Positions 9,563 through 17,232 are shown, counted from the stretch's first letter. The stretch is 64,000 bases of DNA from Philhelius pedissequus (GCA_910595825.1 OU343161.1:202323220-202387219); one strand, 5' to 3'. Translations and numbers: made by a program. Notes: generated from the sequence alone by a model not told the origin.

Positions 9563-9658
9563 TTTTATTATCTTATTGATTTTTATTGAATGTGGTGATC
9601 AAGTTTGATGAACGTAGTACTGAAGACTAAAACATTTAAATTAAAAACTTAGGTTTTA
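9563..9658. promoter_or_regulatory. Divergent promoter region between PLA2 gene and ATPase
   Basis: The 96 bp between two head-to-head start codons must hold upstream signals for both genes. It is AT-rich, with no unambiguous TATA box. The call rests on gene layout only. Confidence 0.4.
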
Positions 9659-10375
9659 ATGTATATGTGTGCACTCATTATTAAGATGCGTTTCATTAAA
9701 CAACAAAACGATCTTGTTGTCCGCAACAGAGATTTTTCAAATACTAATAGTTTATCGAAACCGAGGCATAGTTTACTTTTACCAAACACAATAAGAGCTT
9801 TGATAGTGGGACCATCAAATTGTGGAAAAACAAATGTTATGATAGGTTTAATAGAAAGTCCAAATGGAGTAAAGTTCAAAAATATTTATTTATATTCAAA
9901 ATCATTATATCAATCAAAATATCAATATCTACAACAATTAATACAACCTATAAAAGGTATAGGATTTTATACATTCTCTGCAAATGAAGATGTTCTACCA
10001 CCGGATGAAGCAAAAAATAATTCTATTATTATTTTCGATGATGTTGCATGTGAGAAACAAAACAATATTAGATCATACTTTTGTATGGGGCGTCATAAAA
10101 ACATTGATTGTTTTTATTTATATCAAACATACACACGAATTCCTAAACACTTAATACGAGATAATGCCAATATGATTATCATGTTCAAACAAGATGAAAT
10201 GAATATGAAGCATATATACAACGATCATGTGGGTGCAGATATGAAATTTGAAAAATTTTCAAATATGTGCACCGAGTGTTGGAAGGATAAATATGGATTT
10301 CTTGTTATAAACAAAGACGATCCTATCGATGCGGGTCGTTATAGAAAAGGGTTTGATATATTCATTCAACAATAA
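9659..10375 (+). CDS. A32-like (FtsK-HerA) DNA-packaging ATPase, 238 aa
   Basis: The protein is the presumed motor that pumps the element's DNA into capsids. Walker A is GPSNCGKT at residues 51-58, preceded by the hydrophobic strand ALIV. Walker B is SIIIFDDV at about 122-129, with the acidic pair Asp127-Asp128. A sensor-like segment with Gln156, YTRIPKHLIRDNAN (158-171), follows, as is usual in Maverick and poxvirus A32-type ATPases. At about 240 aa it has normal length for the family. The ATG at 9659 gives nine extra residues before a second ATG (9686, MRFIKQQND), which is an equally possible start. The gene appears intact. It is divergent from the PLA2/protease pair and followed by a repeat-rich spacer. 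Confidence 0.93.
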   Translation: MYMCALIIKMRFIKQQNDLVVRNRDFSNTNSLSKPRHSLLLPNTIRALIVGPSNCGKTNVMIGLIESPNGVKFKNIYLYSKSLYQSKYQYLQQLIQPIKGIGFYTFSANEDVLPPDEAKNNSIIIFDDVACEKQNNIRSYFCMGRHKNIDCFYLYQTYTRIPKHLIRDNANMIIMFKQDEMNMKHIYNDHVGADMKFEKFSNMCTECWKDKYGFLVINKDDPIDAGRYRKGFDIFIQQ

Positions 10376-10798
10376 GTATTCAAAATTAATCAATTTCTGA
10401 TTAGTATACAATAGTATGAGACTAGGTCAATCTGTTAATCTGATCTGATAATTACAAGCTGATCTATTAACAACCTGATCTGATATTTAAACAGCTGATC
10501 TGATAAAGCTGATCTGATAAAGCTCATCTGTAAATAACCTGATCTGATATCTACAAGCCGATCTGTTAAGAACCTGATCTGATCTGTTAAGAACCTGATC
10601 TGATATCTAAAAAACAATAAATATTCAATATTAAACCGTTTCTGATCAGTATACAATGTGCTGTTGCAATAGCATGAGAGTAGGTAAATCTATTAACTGA
10701 TCCGATAATTGCATGCTGATCTGTTAACAACCTGATCCGATATCTTAAAGCTGATCTATTAACAACCTGATCTGATATTTAAAAAGCTGATCTGATCA
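10376..10798 (+). repeat. GATCTGAT-rich intergenic repeat array
   Basis: This 423-bp spacer contains nine perfect copies of TGATCTGAT plus variants (TGATCCGAT, TGATCTATTAA), usually preceded by AAGC or AACC and spaced irregularly by about 15-35 bp. It is also internally duplicated: the segment after the ATPase stop (AATAAGTATTCAA, ...CTGATTAGTATACAAT) recurs from about 10616 (AATAAATATTCAA, ...CTGATCAGTATACAAT), a shift of about 244 bp. The last copy abuts the start of the next gene. Minus-strand open frames here are repeat artefacts. A regulatory or replication role is possible but unproven. Confidence 0.85.
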
Positions 10799-11740
10799 AT
10801 GAAAAAAATGAATAAGAAAATAATAAGAGATGTTATAAACACGAGAAATGTATTGCGGAAAAAGTTCAATAGTATTAAATTACAAGAATTAGATGCAGCA
10901 GACTTTTTGGAAGACACTTTTAAGCCAATCACTAAACCTCTCAAAGACCTCGTTAAAAATTCAAAGCCTAGTTATGATTATGGTGAAAATGAAGAAACCA
11001 ACCTTGAACCTTTACAATTCCATCTAAAAGGTAATACAAGTACACCCCTTAAAAAGAGCAACTCACCGGTTGATCATACTTATAAAAAAGATGATGATAA
11101 TGATGATACGATTTTAATCAATTCAAATGGTTTAAGTAATGAAGATACCTTCTATTCACAAAATGATGACACTGACAAAAGTGGTGTATATACAAATTTG
11201 AATTTGACAACATTGGAACAGAAAAACAAATTGGATAAATTATATGGTCCACATAGAGATTCAAATGCTAAATGGAAATTTGGTAATAAAGAATTCGTAC
11301 TAAAATCAAATCAAATTTCTATAGACGATCATATGTGGTCTTTAACACCCGGACTCTTTGAGCTTTTGTTTTACAAAACACCATCTAAAAACTATAATAA
11401 ATCCGATTTGCAAATTTACAAAAAAATTCTTATTATAACAAGTGCACATAAACGTCAATATGATGAAAACGAACAAATTAAAGGAACAAAAGCATACAAG
11501 TACAGAAGTATTATAAAAAAGTTATTCAATGATAAACACAATGATAAAACACTCCATAAAGGAAATGGTATCATGACTGTAAATCCACAAAAACCTAACT
11601 ATATTTTTTGGGATGATCCCAATGAAATCGTCGATAGATTACGACTTTTAATTTCATCACAGTCGGCAGGTCATACAGGTCACAGTAATGAAATTGTTTC
11701 CATTATTGAAGAACTTAAAGAAAGCAATATAATTGTATAA
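10799..11740 (+). CDS. Conserved Maverick protein with YGP...TPGLFELL domain, 313 aa
   Basis: The N-terminal third is basic (MKKMNKKIIRD), suggesting nucleic-acid or capsid association. The middle (about 60-135) is polar, acidic and probably disordered. From residue about 142 there is a compact domain with LDKLYGPHRD (145-154), IDDHMWSLTPGLFELLF (175-191), and a helical ITSAHKRQ segment. This matches uncharacterised proteins found repeatedly beside capsid genes in arthropod Maverick elements; I believe it is the family annotated DUF8207, but could not check. Its function is unknown. It directly follows the GATCTGAT array, and its stop lies 27 bp before the ATG of the penton-like gene. The start is the first ATG; an alternative Met lies at residue 4. 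Confidence 0.8.
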   Translation: MKKMNKKIIRDVINTRNVLRKKFNSIKLQELDAADFLEDTFKPITKPLKDLVKNSKPSYDYGENEETNLEPLQFHLKGNTSTPLKKSNSPVDHTYKKDDDNDDTILINSNGLSNEDTFYSQNDDTDKSGVYTNLNLTTLEQKNKLDKLYGPHRDSNAKWKFGNKEFVLKSNQISIDDHMWSLTPGLFELLFYKTPSKNYNKSDLQIYKKILIITSAHKRQYDENEQIKGTKAYKYRSIIKKLFNDKHNDKTLHKGNGIMTVNPQKPNYIFWDDPNEIVDRLRLLISSQSAGHTGHSNEIVSIIEELKESNIIV

Positions 11741-11767
11741 ATATAAATGTATAGAATCATTAGCAAA

Positions 11768-12350
11768 ATGAGCGTCGACAAGTTTGGTCACTTTTCTAAT
11801 AATAATATAATACGACAGGATAGACTAAAGAAAACCATTGGATTTAATTTGGACCGTGATCGAAATATAAACCTTCATTTTAAACGAGAAAAATTATGAG
11901 AGTATAAATAAAAGTGGAGAATTTTATATTGATGCTAATTATAATACATTGAAAACAGAAATTTATTGTAGTGATGATATCGACTTTAGTGCAAATAGAA
12001 CCATCGGTTCATTATTGGGTTTTAGTAAGAGAATGTTAAGAGGAGGAAAAGCGTACGAATCAGACTTACCTATCAACATAACAAAAGTCAATGCAGTACG
12101 TATTGAATGTAACATTGTAAGTGGATCATATATTAATAATGCACCAGCACACACCATTCATGAGTTTTCGCTTAATGGTAGTCCTGGATATAAAGTAGAT
12201 GAAATCCCCAAAAATGTCATCTATTTACCTGTAACCACCAGACAGATAAGTTCAATAACTGTTAAAGTTATTGATCAAAACGGTAATCTAATAAATTTTC
12301 GTGGAGAAACCATCACACTTAGGCTTCATTTAAAACCAAAGGACCAATGA
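11768..12350 (+). pseudogene. Penton-like minor capsid protein, frameshifted and shortened
   Basis: The gene lies in two frames. The first part, from ATG at 11768, begins MSVDKFGHFS, a start typical of Maverick penton-type proteins, and stops at 11897-11899. The second part is open in the +1 frame from 11871 to the TGA at 12350. It carries the conserved jelly-roll C-terminus: PINITKVNAVRIECNIVSGS, then HTIHEFSLNGSPGYK, then VIYLPVT and a DQNGNLINFRGE stretch. The second part has no ATG until well inside the domain. The overlap of the two frames (11871-11899) must contain an indel or a +1 shift point. The N-terminal portion is also much shorter than expected for the family, so an internal deletion is likely. 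The product would form the capsid vertex. Confidence 0.75.
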
Positions 12351-12517
12351 TTATTTACAATAAAAATAACACTAAAATAAAACCCTCCATCACTTCTTCA
12401 CTATCAGTCACACGACCAACAACAGTAGTTTGGAAGGAACCGTCGCGAAAAAGAAAAAAATTAACTACCAACAATAAGAAATATTTAAAATCATTAGGTT
12501 TCCTACTAAAAAAATAA
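12347..12517 (+). CDS. Small basic protein, 56 aa, between penton and major capsid genes
   Basis: This 56-codon gene starts at an ATG overlapping the penton stop (ATGA at 12347-12350), and its TAA shares one base with the major-capsid ATG (TAATG at 12515-12519). Tight overlap on both sides argues for a real, co-expressed gene. The product is strongly basic in the second half (WKEPSRKRKKLTTNNKKYLK) and ends in a short hydrophobic SLGFLLKK. Comparable short basic ORFs occur at this place in other arthropod Mavericks from what I recall. By analogy with adenovirus core peptides it may bind packaged DNA or capsid, which is inference. Confidence 0.75.
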   Translation: MIIYNKNNTKIKPSITSSLSVTRPTTVVWKEPSRKRKKLTTNNKKYLKSLGFLLKK

Positions 12518-13695
12518 TGAGTGAAGTATTGGATGTTTCACAAAAGCCCGTCTATGATGAGAGCATCATAAAAAAAGAATATCATAGCTACACACCATAT
12601 TTGCAATCATTTAAAAATAATGATGAAGTAAGAATATCGATTCAGAATCAAGATATCTATGTGCTACCTAGCGAAAGTTACATTTATATCGAGGGATTTA
12701 TAACGCTGGATAATGGAACAATATCACATAATATAAAATTAAAAAACAATTGCGTAGCATTTCTCTTTGATGAGATCCGATATGAAATTAATGGAATAGA
12801 AGTAGATCGGACAAGATATCTAGGCATAGCAACGATGGTTAAAAATTATGTCTCATTAAATAACAATGAAAGCAAAATGTTAAAAAATGCTGGATGGTTT
12901 GAAGAGACCGATTTTAAATTAGAGAATGGGTATTTCAATTTTTGCGTACCACTCAAAATGCTCATGGGCTTTGCTGAGGACTTCAATAAAATTGTATTGA
13001 ACTCTAAGCATGAGCTCATATTACTACGTTCAAAATCTGATAAGGATGCATTTTTTTCAACTGATGATAAAGAGAAAATAAAATTAAACATTATTAATAT
13101 TACATGGAAGATGCCTCATATACAACTGGCTGATTTTTCAAAACTGGAAATTCTCAAAACAATAAACAGCGGACGATGTTTAACAATGTCATTTCGAAGT
13201 TGGGATTGTCATTATAATCCTGTACTATCTCAAGGACTACACAATTTTTGGAATGTGAAACTTTCTCCACAAAGTGAGAGGCCTCGGTTTATTTTAATTG
13301 TCTTCCAGTCTGCAAATGGATTTCAGCACTGTGATTTGAGTAATGTTAAAGTGCATCTTAACTCTGATTCATATCCGTATGATGATCTCAATATAAAGTT
13401 TGATCGTAATCAGTATGCCATCTTATACGATATGTATATCAAATTTCAACAGAGCTATTATATGCGTGACCCTCAACCTATTTTATCGCGTGAAGATTTC
13501 AAGAAAGTCGCGCCAATCATTGTAGTTGATGTAACACACCAAAACGAAACTATCAAAACTGGCCCTATAGATATAAGAGTGGAATTTTATACAACGAAGA
13601 ATATCCCTGACCAGACTTCTGCATATTGCGTACTTATACATGAACGTATAATTGAGTATACACCTCTTACTGGAGTGATAAAACGAATCGTATAA
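12517..13695 (+). CDS. Double-jelly-roll (hexon-like) major capsid protein, 392 aa
   Basis: The protein forms the trimeric capsomers of the icosahedral shell. It begins MSEVLDVSQKPVYDESI and has segments characteristic of Maverick/adintovirus major capsid proteins: HSYTPYLQSFKNNDEVRISI (27-46), LPSESYIYIEGFI (52-64), FLFDEIRYEINGIEVD, and a C-terminal VAPIIVVDVTHQNETIK followed by RVEFYTTKNIP. Length fits the small members of the family (commonly 400-600 aa). Alternating beta-rich segments fit two jelly rolls. The frame is intact from an ATG that overlaps the stop of the small basic gene, so translation of the pair may be coupled. It is downstream of the ATPase-penton block, as in other elements. 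Confidence 0.92.
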   Translation: MSEVLDVSQKPVYDESIIKKEYHSYTPYLQSFKNNDEVRISIQNQDIYVLPSESYIYIEGFITLDNGTISHNIKLKNNCVAFLFDEIRYEINGIEVDRTRYLGIATMVKNYVSLNNNESKMLKNAGWFEETDFKLENGYFNFCVPLKMLMGFAEDFNKIVLNSKHELILLRSKSDKDAFFSTDDKEKIKLNIINITWKMPHIQLADFSKLEILKTINSGRCLTMSFRSWDCHYNPVLSQGLHNFWNVKLSPQSERPRFILIVFQSANGFQHCDLSNVKVHLNSDSYPYDDLNIKFDRNQYAILYDMYIKFQQSYYMRDPQPILSREDFKKVAPIIVVDVTHQNETIKTGPIDIRVEFYTTKNIPDQTSAYCVLIHERIIEYTPLTGVIKRIV

Positions 13696-13786
13696 TTTTT
13701 ATCAGTTACAAATTTGCAGTCGTCCCATACGCATTGTTCAGTCTGAAAAGTTTTTTTTTTTTAAACAATATAAAATTAAAAAAAAA

Positions 13787-14296
13787 ATGGTTGCGAAAAA
13801 TTTTATTACAATAGACGCACAAGGTTTCAAAAATGAAACTAATAGTTTTATATCTAAAGAACTCGCGATTACTTTTAACTATAATGAATATCAAAATTTT
13901 CTGATCGAACCACCATTCCCCTTTGAGAGACTACCAGTTAATAAACAAAAAGAAGCAAATTGGTTAAGAAACCATTATCATCATCTGGCTTGGAGTGATG
14001 GTTCGGTCAGCTTTAACAGTGTGCAAAAGTTTTTAAAAGAAAACATTTGCATAACCACAGTCATCTATGTGAAAGGATTAGAGAAAACAAAGTGGATCGA
14101 AGATATCCTTGGTGACAACTGGTACCAGGTTGTTAACATTGAAGACTTGGGATGTGAAAATCTAAAGTCTCTTCAAAAAAACAACTGTTTATCAATACAA
14201 TGCCCACATCATTACGCTGCTGGTTGTTGTGCCTTGGAAAATAGTTTTTTAATCCGCAGTTTTGTTGATTCAAAAAAAAAAAAAATTATTAAATAA
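13787..14296 (+). CDS. Conserved Maverick protein with IDAQGF...KELAI motif, 169 aa
   Basis: The protein opens with MVAKNFITIDAQGFKNETN, a beta-strand with Asp, and then ISKELAI. Further on are WLRNHYHHLAWSDGS, ITTVIYVKGLEKTKWIEDIL and a Cys-rich end (CLSIQCPHHYAAGCC). Similar proteins of unknown function occur in arthropod Maverick elements. The D-x-Q-G-F start followed by a KE-containing strand, IYVKG and the WL/H region is reminiscent of a degenerate DEDD/RNase-H-like fold, but the catalytic set cannot be confirmed by eye. The ATG at 13787 is preceded by an A-rich leader after the capsid gene. The C-terminus ends in a Lys run from an A tract. It is convergent with the spliced minus-strand gene. 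Confidence 0.65.
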   Translation: MVAKNFITIDAQGFKNETNSFISKELAITFNYNEYQNFLIEPPFPFERLPVNKQKEANWLRNHYHHLAWSDGSVSFNSVQKFLKENICITTVIYVKGLEKTKWIEDILGDNWYQVVNIEDLGCENLKSLQKNNCLSIQCPHHYAAGCCALENSFLIRSFVDSKKKKIIK

Positions 14297-14346
14297 AAAG
14301 TCATTTAATTATGTTACATTATATGTAAAAGAAAAATTTGTTTTAT

Positions 14347-14747
14347 TTATTTTTTTGGTACAATTTTTATTTTCGAGGATCTTCCTATAGGACCTAAATA
14401 GGTAAGGGTGTATGGTGAACTATTTATCGTCTTAATAGCATCATCCGATAAGCTTCTATAGCGATCCGGAAGAAAAATCTATTAAAAACAAAAAAAAAAG
14501 TTATTATATTATTTTTTTTATTTTTTTTACTTACTTGAAAATCTTTGAAGATGCATAGCATCTTTTTCCCGTACTTGGTGTTCACCACTTTGATATGTTC
14601 AATATCGTATAAGTAGTCCTTTACCAAGCTATTTACCTTTATAGTTGTTTTAAATTTATGCTCCTCTATAGTTTCAAGTTCCTTTTCAATATCCATGATG
14701 GTACTTGTAGAAAACAAATTATTAATTGTACTGTCCACTAGGAACAT
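14347..14747 (-). CDS. Conserved small Maverick protein, two exons, 114 aa
   Basis: Exon 1 is 14747-14535 (71 codons; an alternative ATG at 14696 gives MDIEKELETIEEHKF). Exon 2 is 14478-14347 (43 codons and TAA). Without splicing the frame runs into low-complexity Lys/Asn/Phe sequence. With the 56-bp intron removed it continues from KYGKKMLCIFKDFQ into IFLPDRYRSLSDDAIKTIN, giving the KYG...(V/I)FLP(D/E)R pattern seen in uncharacterised proteins of many arthropod Mavericks. Exon 2 remains open to a sensible end, overlapping AATAAA at 14348-14343. The protein has an acidic N-terminus and no signal peptide; function is unknown, possibly nucleic-acid related. It neighbours the 183-aa gene and polymerase remnant on the same strand. 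Confidence 0.75.
14479..14534 (-). other. 56-bp spliceosomal intron
   Basis: The donor is CAA|GTAAGT at 14534, and the acceptor is a T-rich tract followed by TTTTTAATAG| at 14479. The intron is in phase 0 and almost pure A/T. Removing it links two frames that together match a recognisable protein pattern. Length is near the minimum for insect introns. Confidence 0.75.
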
Positions 14748-14984
14748 GAATTCACCCTATTTATATTATTTCAAAACTGTAGTTAGTTAGTAATGTTGTC
14801 ATTACATAAACCACAACCCACATATCAGCTTTGTTTTTTTTTTTATTATGCGTATGCTATTCATGCAATTAGTTATTGACTTAAAAAAGTGTCTTCTGAA
14901 AGTTCTGCTGAGTTTTTTTTTTTTTTAAATATCATATCAGTCTAAACAGATTTATCTAGTCTTAGGTTATTAATTTTTTTTTTT
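14748..14984. other. Spacer with T-rich tracts, no gene seen
   Basis: This spacer between two co-directional minus-strand genes contains several runs of 9-13 T. It presumably holds the promoter of the spliced gene and the 3' end of the 183-aa gene. No ORF or RNA is supported. Confidence 0.6.
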
Positions 14985-15536
14985 TCATTGAACATTTATT
15001 ATGTGTGTATGATCTTCATACAATTTCACAAAACCATACCTTACAGAATTATTATTATCCGATGATAATGAAAAGTTGCCTACTTTTGGCCAATCTCTGT
15101 TCCTTTGATTGACCCACTTTATGTTTGGAAACACAAGTTTCAATGCTCTTTTTATCTTACGTATCCATGCAGAGAGGAGACGTTCTTTTTTTGTATTTTT
15201 TTCCGTTTTAACGAACGTTGGTGTTGCAGCGATAATGTTCTCATTACATTGGTATAGGGAACTGTCAGGCGTCTTAATTGGCATTATTTCATCACAATAT
15301 AGTGAGTGGAATATTTCCACATCATTTTGTGTAGAAGAACTGCATTCATTTAAAGCTGTCAAGTTTTCCTCCACCATCCCAAAGAAATCTCCATTTAATA
15401 ATTCTTTTTCATCAAAGAATTCTCCGCAATAGAATGAGTCGTAGCACTCTTTAAAACTTAACATCTCCTCAATTTGAGAGGGATCCAAACTGGTTGAATT
15501 GAATAATGTAGTATTTATTTTATCTAGTGTGTCCAT
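14985..15536 (-). CDS. Uncharacterised protein, 183 aa, acidic N-terminus and basic C-terminus
   Basis: The ATG at 15536 opens a frame whose first ~110 residues are acidic and Ser/Asn/Cys-rich (MDTLDKINTTLFNSTSLD; IEEMLSFKECYDSFYCGEFF). It then switches to a basic, amphipathic region (KKERLLSAWIRKIKRALKLV) with conserved-looking tryptophans (KWVNQRNRDWPKVGNFSL). An acidic-then-basic layout is seen in transcription activators and in capsid scaffold or DNA-binding proteins, but no family is recognised. There is no signal peptide or membrane segment. It sits between the spliced gene and the polymerase remnant, all on the minus strand. The frame is intact, supporting it as a real gene despite the lack of homology visible by eye. 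Confidence 0.55.
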   Translation of the reverse strand: MDTLDKINTTLFNSTSLDPSQIEEMLSFKECYDSFYCGEFFDEKELLNGDFFGMVEENLTALNECSSSTQNDVEIFHSLYCDEIMPIKTPDSSLYQCNENIIAATPTFVKTEKNTKKERLLSAWIRKIKRALKLVFPNIKWVNQRNRDWPKVGNFSLSSDNNNSVRYGFVKLYEDHTHIINVQ

Positions 15537-15901
15537 TTTATTTGATAGTTTCTTAATGGTTTACTATCATGCATGGAATTTTTTATTTAAACAATTTCAT
15601 ACCTATACAATTTGTATATTGTTATCATAGTGATAATTTTCTTGTGGTAATTTGAATGATGGCTTGCTTTTATAGGGCACATTTTAATAATAAAAATGAT
15701 AAAAAGTCATTGGTTAGCGTGGTGACACCTATTGTTAGTGTAGATTCCCGTAGTTATATAAAAAAAATTATCATTGACCTCCTCACAAGGATTTTATATG
15801 TAGATATTTTTTAAAAATAAAAAGAAACAGTCACACTTTTTTTATACATTTATTGATTTTCATATTCAATTTTATAATGTCCCCAAGCTAAAGTACTTAT
15901 A
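15537..15901. other. Spacer without recognised gene
   Basis: These 365 bp between the polymerase remnant's stop and the start of the 183-aa gene are AT-rich, with short inverted segments such as TTATCATAGTGATAA near 15621. They probably contain the upstream region of the 183-aa gene and the polymerase 3' end. Nothing further is supported. Confidence 0.5.
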
Positions 15902-16668
15902 TTATTTTTTACATATATATCTTTTTGTATCCTCAAAGTTCAATGTCATCTTATTTAAATTTTGTGTATAAATTATATGAAGCTTATTCCTAAAAGTAGT
16001 CATATTCTTATAAATAGAGATTTTATCAAATAAACAGGTCTTATAGTTTTCTATAGTTAGTCTTTTTGTAACATACGTCTTGATCCCTTTACATTTCTGA
16101 ATTGAAGTACCATCATCAATTGTAAAGGAGTACATTTTTGCACGTAAGCCAACAAATTGTACCATTTTCTTTCCACTATTCTCATCTTTAAACATACCTA
16201 TTTTTTTTGCATTAACAATCGGAAAGTTGTGCACATTCAAGGGATTGTAGTCAGAAGTATCAAAATATGTGACTAAATCAGTCAAGATATCAGAGTAAAA
16301 ATCTTCTGTATTTATAGTATATATGAAAGAATCTGTATCCATATAATTAAGAAGCAACCTGTTATCAAATTTTACTTTCATATATTCATAATGAAACTCA
16401 TACATAAGTAATTTTGAAAGTTCTAAGACAACGAAGCCCAAATAAAGTGTTGATGTAGCTAGTGATGTCACAAGTAATTTTTCATTACTTTTTCTCCTCT
16501 GCTCAACCAAAACTATACATTTCAACATATGCTCCTTCAATTTGTATTTCCTAGTAATCTCTTGCCACAACCCGCGCAATGATTTAAGATCTCCTCATGC
16601 ATAGTTTGTATGTGACGCTTCAATGTATAATCTCGCGAAAACACTTTACTACAGATATTACACTTCAT
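15902..16668 (-). pseudogene. Protein-primed family B DNA polymerase, remnant (zinc finger + C-terminal palm)
   Basis: The C-terminal ~200 residues are typical of Maverick/adintovirus polymerase: motif C as YMDTDSF (residues 79-85 of the 225-aa frame opening at 16579), then a KKIGMFKDE...FVGLRAKMY segment, and a C-terminal region with TQNLNKMTLNFEDTKRYI. Upstream, ATG at 16668 encodes a C2H2 finger (CNICSKVF...LKRHIQTMH, spacing 2-12-4). The first two cysteines of a second finger follow (CAGC), and its remainder lies in another frame, consistent with a one-base deletion near 16560. The exonuclease domain, protein-primer region and palm motifs A and B, many hundreds of codons, are absent between finger and motif C, so the polymerase cannot be functional. 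Confidence 0.88.
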
Positions 16669-16937
16669 TTTTTTTCTTTTTGTTTTTTATTACACGCTTC
16701 TTTTTTGAAAAAAAATCAACTGTCCCTTTGAATTGAAAATCAATTCAACTTATACCGTTTTGTAACCATCATCAAATCAAAATAAATTCTAAAAATAGAT
16801 CATTCATCAAACATAATATAAAAATAAAAGTATAAACAACTAAACCACAATTGGAACATCCAACTGACAATCAAACAAAACCGTGTTTTGAACCAATTTA
16901 TGAACTATACCGTTTGTAATCATTATCAGTCAAAAAT
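16669..16937 (+). repeat. Subterminal region with duplicated TIR segment
   Basis: A block with TATACCGTTTTGTAACC, AATAAATTCTAAAAATA and ...TAAACCACAATTGGAACATCC at 16751-16880 recurs 154 bp further right (AATAAATTCT at 16781 and 16935), where it runs into the outer inverted repeat. The inner copy includes one 19-bp CCACAATTGGAACATCC unit. The right end thus has an extra partial terminal repeat that the left end lacks. Confidence 0.8.
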
Positions 16938-17226
16938 AAATTCTAAAAATATATCATTCATCAAATATAATATATAAATAAAACTATAAACAACTAAATC
17001 ACAATTGGAACATCATAATCACAATCCGAACATCGTAACCACAATTGGAACACCCTAACCACAATTGGAACACCCTAACCACAATTGGAACATCCAACTG
17101 TCAATCAAATCAAAACCACAAGAAGGTTGGTGTTTTGCACCACTTTACGAACGCCAGAACCTACCAATCCATAGGGTGGTGTTTGCACCACTTTACGAAC
17201 GCCAGAACCTACCAATCTATACTACT
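16938..17226 (-). repeat. Right terminal inverted repeat
   Basis: It is the reverse complement of the left end at 6206-6482. It carries two 48-bp units (at about 17131-17220) and five or six copies of the CCACAATTGGAACA unit at 17000-17100, one more than on the left. The last bases are CTATACTACT, immediately followed by the target duplication. Confidence 0.93.
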
Positions 17227-17232
17227 GACCTT
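17227..17232 (+). other. Right target-site duplication GACCTT
   Basis: It is an exact copy of 6200-6205, and the satellite monomer continues from here (GACCTTTCCACTGG). Confidence 0.95.

Larger units (their letters stand above)
6206..17226. mobile_element. Maverick/Polinton (adintovirus-like) element, 11,021 bp, defective
   Basis: The element interrupts one satellite monomer, has a 6-bp target-site duplication, begins AGTAGTATAG, ends with the reverse complement, and has inverted terminal repeats of about 280 bp. Inside are the marker genes of the group: adenain-like protease, PLA2-domain virion protein, A32-type ATPase, penton-like and hexon-like capsid genes, and a remnant of family B DNA polymerase. 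It is shorter than usual for the class (commonly 15-20 kb), because most of the polymerase is deleted and no integrase gene was found. Retention of exact termini and target duplication argues that insertion came after the satellite array formed. Mobilisation now would need helper functions. Confidence 0.95.

Noticed and set aside
10435..10944. Minus-strand frames with repeated IRFLTDQ-like peptide
   Set aside because: They are translations of the GATCTGAT array and of the start of the opposite-strand gene.
11871..11899. Programmed +1 frameshifting in the penton-like gene
   Set aside because: No recognised +1 site; the gene also has an apparent internal deletion, so mutation is the simpler reading.
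6206..17226. Retrovirus-type integrase gene, expected in Mavericks
   Set aside because: No frame shows zinc-binding HHCC or DD(35)E-type segments; the two unknown terminal genes are too short and lack them.
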